This document shows, in pieces, positions 60,534 to 64,000 of a DNA stretch of 64,000 nt (the stretch's first letter is position 1; the number at the start of each line of letters is the position of its first letter). Under the pieces are notes generated by a model. The model did not search any database. It saw only the letters and a list, made by a program, of their open reading frames with translations, and was not told where the DNA came from. Source of the DNA: Algoriphagus sp. TR-M9 (GTDB taxonomy: Bacteria > Bacteroidota > Bacteroidia > Cytophagales > Cyclobacteriaceae); NCBI RefSeq assembly GCF_027594545.1, contig NZ_CP115160.1, positions 4,752,081-4,816,080 on the forward strand, read 5' to 3'. The position numbers and the translations under genes were made by a program.

Positions 60534-60782
60534 ATGGACAGATCCCTATCCCCAAATCATAAGCGACTACTGAAGGAGCTGGAGCAGCTGCAGGCCCGGG
60601 TAGTGGCGAAGCTGGAGCGGATCAAGTATGAGGATGGATGGGAGGAGCGAAAAAAGAAGGGCCATGAGATCCGCATGCTGGTACTGGATGCGATCTATAA
60701 CCTGGAACTTCGCAGGATCTCCAAGGTAGGCGAAGCGATGGATAAGCTGCAAGCTATGGGCGTCAAGGTACCGGATAGGTGA
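60534..60782 (+). CDS. Small helical hypothetical protein
   Basis: 82 residues, highly charged and helical (LLKELEQLQARVVAKLERIKYEDGWEERKKKGHEIR). It looks like a long coiled helix followed by a second helix. No family recognised. Transcribed opposite to the structural genes and GC-richer than the adjacent small genes. Confidence 0.55.
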   Translation: MDRSLSPNHKRLLKELEQLQARVVAKLERIKYEDGWEERKKKGHEIRMLVLDAIYNLELRRISKVGEAMDKLQAMGVKVPDR

Positions 60783-60821
60783 GGTAGAAAAACCTAAATA
60801 ATTAACCTATAAAGTACTGGT

Positions 60822-60852
60822 TTTGATGTAGTTATAATATTATTTATCTTTG
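60822..60852 (+). promoter_or_regulatory. Perfect consensus Bacteroidetes promoter
   Basis: TTTG (60822-60825), exactly 19 bp, TATCTTTG (60845-60852): a full match to TTTG-N19-TANNTTTG. The start would fall near 60859, giving a leader of about 15 nt before the ATG at 60874. Confidence 0.75.
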
Positions 60853-60873
60853 TACTAAATTAATATTATTACT

Positions 60874-61143
60874 ATGAACAGAGATTTATTAGACAACATT
60901 TCCAGACTAGATCAAATGGCTAAATCAGGAAATCTCGATATTATTTCGGGAGTTAACTATGGAGGGAGATATGTCCCACTTCCAAATGAGCGCTTGATTA
61001 CTAGAGCTGTTCCTCAAATTAAGTATCCTTATGAAAATTTGAAATGGTTTAGAATGGGCAAGTGGATCAGAACCAACCAAAAGTTACTTCAATGGGTAAT
61101 TGGACTCATAACAGCCATCATTGGTTGGTTTATAAGGAAATGA
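60874..61143 (+). CDS. Small tail-anchored membrane protein of unknown function
   Basis: 89 residues. Soluble N-terminal part (LDNISRLDQMAKSGNLDIISG) and one C-terminal membrane helix (QWVIGLITAIIGWFIRK) with a positive end, so tail-anchored with most of the protein in the cytoplasm. Driven by the best promoter in the window and oriented against the structural genes, which fits a lysogenically expressed cargo (moron) gene. First of a rightward row with two further membrane-protein genes. No family recognised. Confidence 0.65.
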   Translation: MNRDLLDNISRLDQMAKSGNLDIISGVNYGGRYVPLPNERLITRAVPQIKYPYENLKWFRMGKWIRTNQKLLQWVIGLITAIIGWFIRK

Positions 61144-61182
61144 TAAAGCAGTCTTAGTGCTGCTTTATTGTAAATTTGGAGA

Positions 61183-61311
61183 ATGGAATGGTGGCAAATA
61201 CTTCTCGGCATACTCACCTGGATCTTAGCTGTCTGGCTGATGTCCCGCTTCGGCAGGTATAAGAACCGCCGGCCAGGTGATCGAAGAGGTAAGTATAATA
61301 AATGGTGGTAA
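61183..61311 (+). CDS. 42-residue single-helix membrane peptide
   Basis: ATG 61183 to TAA 61311. Sequence pattern: MEWWQILLGILTWILAVWLM as the membrane helix, then a strongly basic tail (RFGRYKNRRPGDRRGKYNKWW). A GGAG-like site precedes the ATG. It lies 39 bp after one membrane-protein gene and 9 bp before another, consistent with an operon. Holin-like size, but role unknown. Confidence 0.55.
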   Translation: MEWWQILLGILTWILAVWLMSRFGRYKNRRPGDRRGKYNKWW

Positions 61312-61320
61312 TTAGCAATT

Positions 61321-61989
61321 ATGGATCGTTGGCAAGAATTAATTAATTACTTAAATATGATAGCAGAGTGGATTCAAGTGATATTTACAGGAGTCGGTTT
61401 AATCTTAGCCTTTGGATATTTACGGCAACATGCTAAAAAAGTGAGACTTGAAAGAAGTTATTCTTTAGTACATGGATGTATGGTCAAGATTTCAAAATAT
61501 GTCGGCCAATATCATTTGTTTTATAAGCAATCGGCGGCTCCGAGGTACAAAGTTATGTTAAAGGAGACCTCTCCAGTAGAAGCTATTGATGAAATATATG
61601 ATAAGTATTATGAGTTGAAGAGGGATTTGGTTGATATCGATTTGTTAAACTTTGAAATTGATGCAGAGATTAAATTGATATCCAATTCTAGAATTACCGC
61701 ACTCTGGGTTGATTTATTAGATAAGCACGAAGCAATTGGATCTATCTATGAAAACATTTATTCAGCCAAAGGTGACCAAGAGAAATGTGACGATCTCATA
61801 TGGGATTTACCTGATGGGCTATTGAATAAAAATCACTCTCTATCTATTGAATTTCTCACATCTTACCGTAGACTTATGGATAGTCTTCTGATCTTTTATA
61901 GGGAGCAAGAGAACGAATTAGAATCTATACCAGTATTGAATTTATTCAGGTTATTCAAAAAGCCGGCGCTAGCCCGCTTTCTTTGCTAA
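61321..61989 (+). CDS. Membrane-anchored hypothetical protein
   Basis: 222 residues. One membrane helix near the N terminus (WIQVIFTGVGLILAFGYL, about 18-35), then a largely helical cytoplasmic domain without a recognised family (SYSLVHGCMVKISKYVGQYHLF; DEIYDKYYELKRDLVDIDLL). It is AT-rich and uses rare codons compared with the tail genes. Third gene of the promoter-driven row; it meets the leftward gene at 61986 with a 4-bp overlap. An exclusion or defence role is a guess from context only. Confidence 0.6.
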   Translation: MDRWQELINYLNMIAEWIQVIFTGVGLILAFGYLRQHAKKVRLERSYSLVHGCMVKISKYVGQYHLFYKQSAAPRYKVMLKETSPVEAIDEIYDKYYELKRDLVDIDLLNFEIDAEIKLISNSRITALWVDLLDKHEAIGSIYENIYSAKGDQEKCDDLIWDLPDGLLNKNHSLSIEFLTSYRRLMDSLLIFYREQENELESIPVLNLFRLFKKPALARFLC

Positions 61990-62402
61990 ATAATAGGATC
62001 TTCTACCTCCGGAAACGCCACAGGCTGTTCCGTAATCAACTCTCCAGCCTGATCATAGACCGCATAGCTAGCTAGATCAAACCTCTCCATACAGTAGCGG
62101 AAAAGACCATTAAGACTATACTTCTTAATTGGAGCACCAAAGAGCTGGACAAAGAAATCAAAGTCCTCAGCGGTTGAAATCACTGGAGCCAATTCCTTTC
62201 TATTGATCCTCATTCCATTCTCAGTCTCATCATAGGCCGCCCATTTTACTCTTATCAGTTTAGACTTTGGCCGGATCATGATCTCCTCACATTCGATCAC
62301 TTTTTTTGTTCCATATACCTCATCCTGAAAACTCACCTCATGCTTATCAGCATCAAGGATATTGAGTAAAAGCTCCTTTTGGTTGATTGTGATATTGTTC
62401 AT
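61986..62402 (-). CDS. Phage hypothetical protein downstream of the propeller gene
   Basis: 138 residues, mixed alpha/beta (NNITINQKELLLNILDADKHEVSF; MIRPKSKLIRVKWAAYDE). No family recognised. Its start shares one base with the stop of the upstream propeller gene, so the two are translationally coupled; likely a small fibre-associated or chaperone-type protein of the tail module. Confidence 0.6.
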   Translation of the reverse strand: MNNITINQKELLLNILDADKHEVSFQDEVYGTKKVIECEEIMIRPKSKLIRVKWAAYDETENGMRINRKELAPVISTAEDFDFFVQLFGAPIKKYSLNGLFRYCMERFDLASYAVYDQAGELITEQPVAFPEVEDPII

Positions 62403-63466
62403 TAGAAAGACTTGTTTTGATACTTGTTATAATCAGATGAGGCAAGAGTTGAAACATCCGTAGGCATACTCACCATACTTGGGGTAACTGTACCTACATT
62501 CGACACCTTGAAAACTTTTGAATCATTGTAGGGGATAGAATAAAGACTACCATTACCAGCCAGAACGAGCCCTGCATGAGCAGATATTGTAAATGGCAAA
62601 GTGATTTCAGAAATAGAATCATCACTAGGGTCAATTTCTAGCATTAATGATCGACTAAACGGAGAGCCTAAAATTTTCCCATTAGGAACCAGCGATCCCC
62701 CCATCCATTTATTTGCACCTGAGGCCAAAACTGTGGGGAGCAAAGCGGAAGTACCCGCAGCAGGATCGAGCTTAATTACTTGCCTAAACGCCCCCGGAAT
62801 ACTGTAGCCAAAACCGTTTTGTGCCAAAATTGCGGGTTGTGAAATTTCATTTCCAGTTGCTCCGCTAGTTATATAATCTATTGAAGGCGTTAAAGGATCA
62901 AGTTCTCCCCATCTGTTATCACCTGTTGACGGAGCAAAATATATCTTATTATTTCCACCAAGGAACCCGCCTCGCCATTTGTTAGAACCTCCTCCGCTTG
63001 CACTCAATACACTTGAAACTGTGTCGGTTGATGGATCAATCTCATATACGGTAGTAGTCATTCTTGGACATGTATAAATCTTTCCATTTGAATGTAATAC
63101 CCCTCCAGCATGACCGCTAGCCATAGCAAATTCATAGATTGAATCATCAGCGGTGTCTAAAACCATACATGCAGTCCTTGACGATGGAATAAAATAAATC
63201 TTTCCATTTGGAGCAGCTACACAACCGATCCATTTATCACCACCCGAAGCGCAAGGAATCAAAGTAATTGAATCATCGCTAGGGTCTATTTTCAAAATGT
63301 TTGAGCTATTTCTGGGAGCTCCATAAACACAACCATTTGCACCTAAACAACCTCCCCACCACTTACTTGATCCAGATACCACAGTTGGTAATTGTTCAAA
63401 ATCAGAAGGAGGGATAACTTCCTGATTTCTCCTCATCCAAGCCGATCTCCTTCTATTATTCGTCAT
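62402..63466 (-). CDS. Tail-fibre-type seven-repeat beta-propeller protein
   Basis: 354 residues from ATG 63466 (an upstream TTG would add two codons). After a short N-terminal segment it consists of seven repeats of about 42-46 residues with the common form K-W-x-G-G-x-x-x-x-N-G-K-I-Y-x-x-P, then x-x-x-x-I-D-P-S-D-D-S-I. Clear examples: NKWRGGFLGGNNKIYFAPS and NKWMGGSLVPNGKILGSP. Seven four-stranded units predict a closed propeller. Coupled to the upstream tail-fibre gene by overlap. Probably receptor binding or fibre decoration. Confidence 0.72.
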   Translation of the reverse strand: MTNNRRRSAWMRRNQEVIPPSDFEQLPTVVSGSSKWWGGCLGANGCVYGAPRNSSNILKIDPSDDSITLIPCASGGDKWIGCVAAPNGKIYFIPSSRTACMVLDTADDSIYEFAMASGHAGGVLHSNGKIYTCPRMTTTVYEIDPSTDTVSSVLSASGGGSNKWRGGFLGGNNKIYFAPSTGDNRWGELDPLTPSIDYITSGATGNEISQPAILAQNGFGYSIPGAFRQVIKLDPAAGTSALLPTVLASGANKWMGGSLVPNGKILGSPFSRSLMLEIDPSDDSISEITLPFTISAHAGLVLAGNGSLYSIPYNDSKVFKVSNVGTVTPSMVSMPTDVSTLASSDYNKYQNKSF

Positions 63467-64000
63467 GGTCAATGATATAGCGTTTATAAGTGGCTGAAAA
63501 TGCTTCTACATAAATCACATTGATCTTGGCTGGATCATAGTCATCTGAGCCAGTACTTTTCTCCCATGTTGCCGGAGGATTAAAGCTGGCGGCTTGATGA
63601 AAGATTACCTGAGTCACCTTACGGAATGGATCATTGTCTTCGGTCAGTGTGGCATTAGTGTTTGGGCTTCCTAGACTATTGTATGTCCTAGGCTTGTCAA
63701 ACTCAATTACTGACCCTGTAGAATCTTCTGGGTCTGATTCGTTTTTGGTGTAGTAGTTGTCCTGTAAATCATTTTCCAGATCGAGGAGTGAAGATTCAAG
63801 ATCTTCTATATCTGAAATGATTTCAGTAAGATCGCCGTATGGTGGTGGTAGAGATAAACATTAGATGGACCAAATTGCTTCAATGGCCGAGTCTTATAGA
63901 AAGCTGCGGCTTCATCATGGGCGACGAATATGGCGTAGGTATCAGTATCTAACCTGACCATCTTGAGCTTTGCAGTATTGATCTCGCCCCAAACTTTGAG
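63456..64000 (-). CDS. Tail fibre protein, partial at the window edge, with apparent frameshift
   Basis: The reverse strand encodes a C-terminal part of about 130 codons (DLTEIISDIEDLESSLLDL coiled coil, then NYYTKNESD, a motif frequent in tail fibres, ending RYIIDHDE) with no start codon in its frame. Upstream, another frame enters from the edge (LKVWGEINTAKLKMVRL ... FGPSNVYL) and stops shortly after. The two frames join near 63838-63870 at a run of CCA triplets if one base is missing or a -1 shift occurs. The 5' end is outside the window. Confidence 0.65.

Overview
The window looks like a chromosome segment of a marine-type Bacteroidetes, most likely order Cytophagales near Algoriphagus/Cyclobacteriaceae. 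Supporting signs are a type IX secretion C-terminal sorting domain protein, a CarboxypepD_reg-like TonB receptor, a complete Bat aerotolerance operon, paired sulfatases, DUF1593 proteins, and promoters of the TTTG-N19-TANNTTTG type. The genus is an inference from gene content; no rRNA is present to confirm it.

Left part (0-46.9 kb) is mostly ordinary core and accessory chromosome. It holds a response regulator/PAS histidine kinase pair; an AraC regulator facing two DUF1593 (nucleoside-hydrolase-like) secreted proteins; a 1056-residue PAS/GAF sensor that ends in a histidine dimerisation domain without an ATPase domain, overlapping a receiver gene; three predicted outer-membrane proteins; an HAD phosphatase followed by two closely related arylsulfatases; the moxR-DUF58-DUF4381-batA-batBC-batD operon, with a large perfect hairpin between its first two genes; a lysoplasmalogenase-like membrane protein; an Oar-like TonB receptor; a DUF481 protein; an alpha/beta hydrolase; a three-gene RND efflux operon (MFP-RND-TolC); an MltF-like transglycosylase; RidA; a GntP permease; a T9SS cargo protein; a DUF4105 protein; UvrB; and an AlbA_2/Schlafen-like protein.

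The accessory island at 46.9-51.0 kb is the most unusual locus. A PLP-dependent deaminase/desulfhydrase gene appears to have been split: a short C-terminal remnant lies at 46.9 kb and an N-terminal remnant at 50.65-50.98 kb. Between them sit a REP-associated tyrosine transposase flanked by inverted REP elements, a second intact PLP gene, and an orphan HExxH metallopeptidase domain (a polymorphic-toxin-like C-terminal module) accompanied by three paralogous small exported proteins that could be its immunity proteins. Further REP copies continue up to rluD.

From about 52.5 kb to the right edge the window enters a prophage or related integrated element. A consensus promoter, a tRNA-like RNA with a greatly enlarged variable region and a terminator are followed by a tyrosine integrase, a strongly structured 105-nt element, a zinc-ribbon/YbjQ protein, a DEDDh exonuclease with a BRCT domain, a tail tape measure protein, small genes of unknown function (one behind a perfect consensus promoter), and tail-fibre genes including a predicted seven-bladed beta-propeller. 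The last gene is cut by the window edge and carries an apparent frameshift. The structural genes read leftwards and continue beyond the window.
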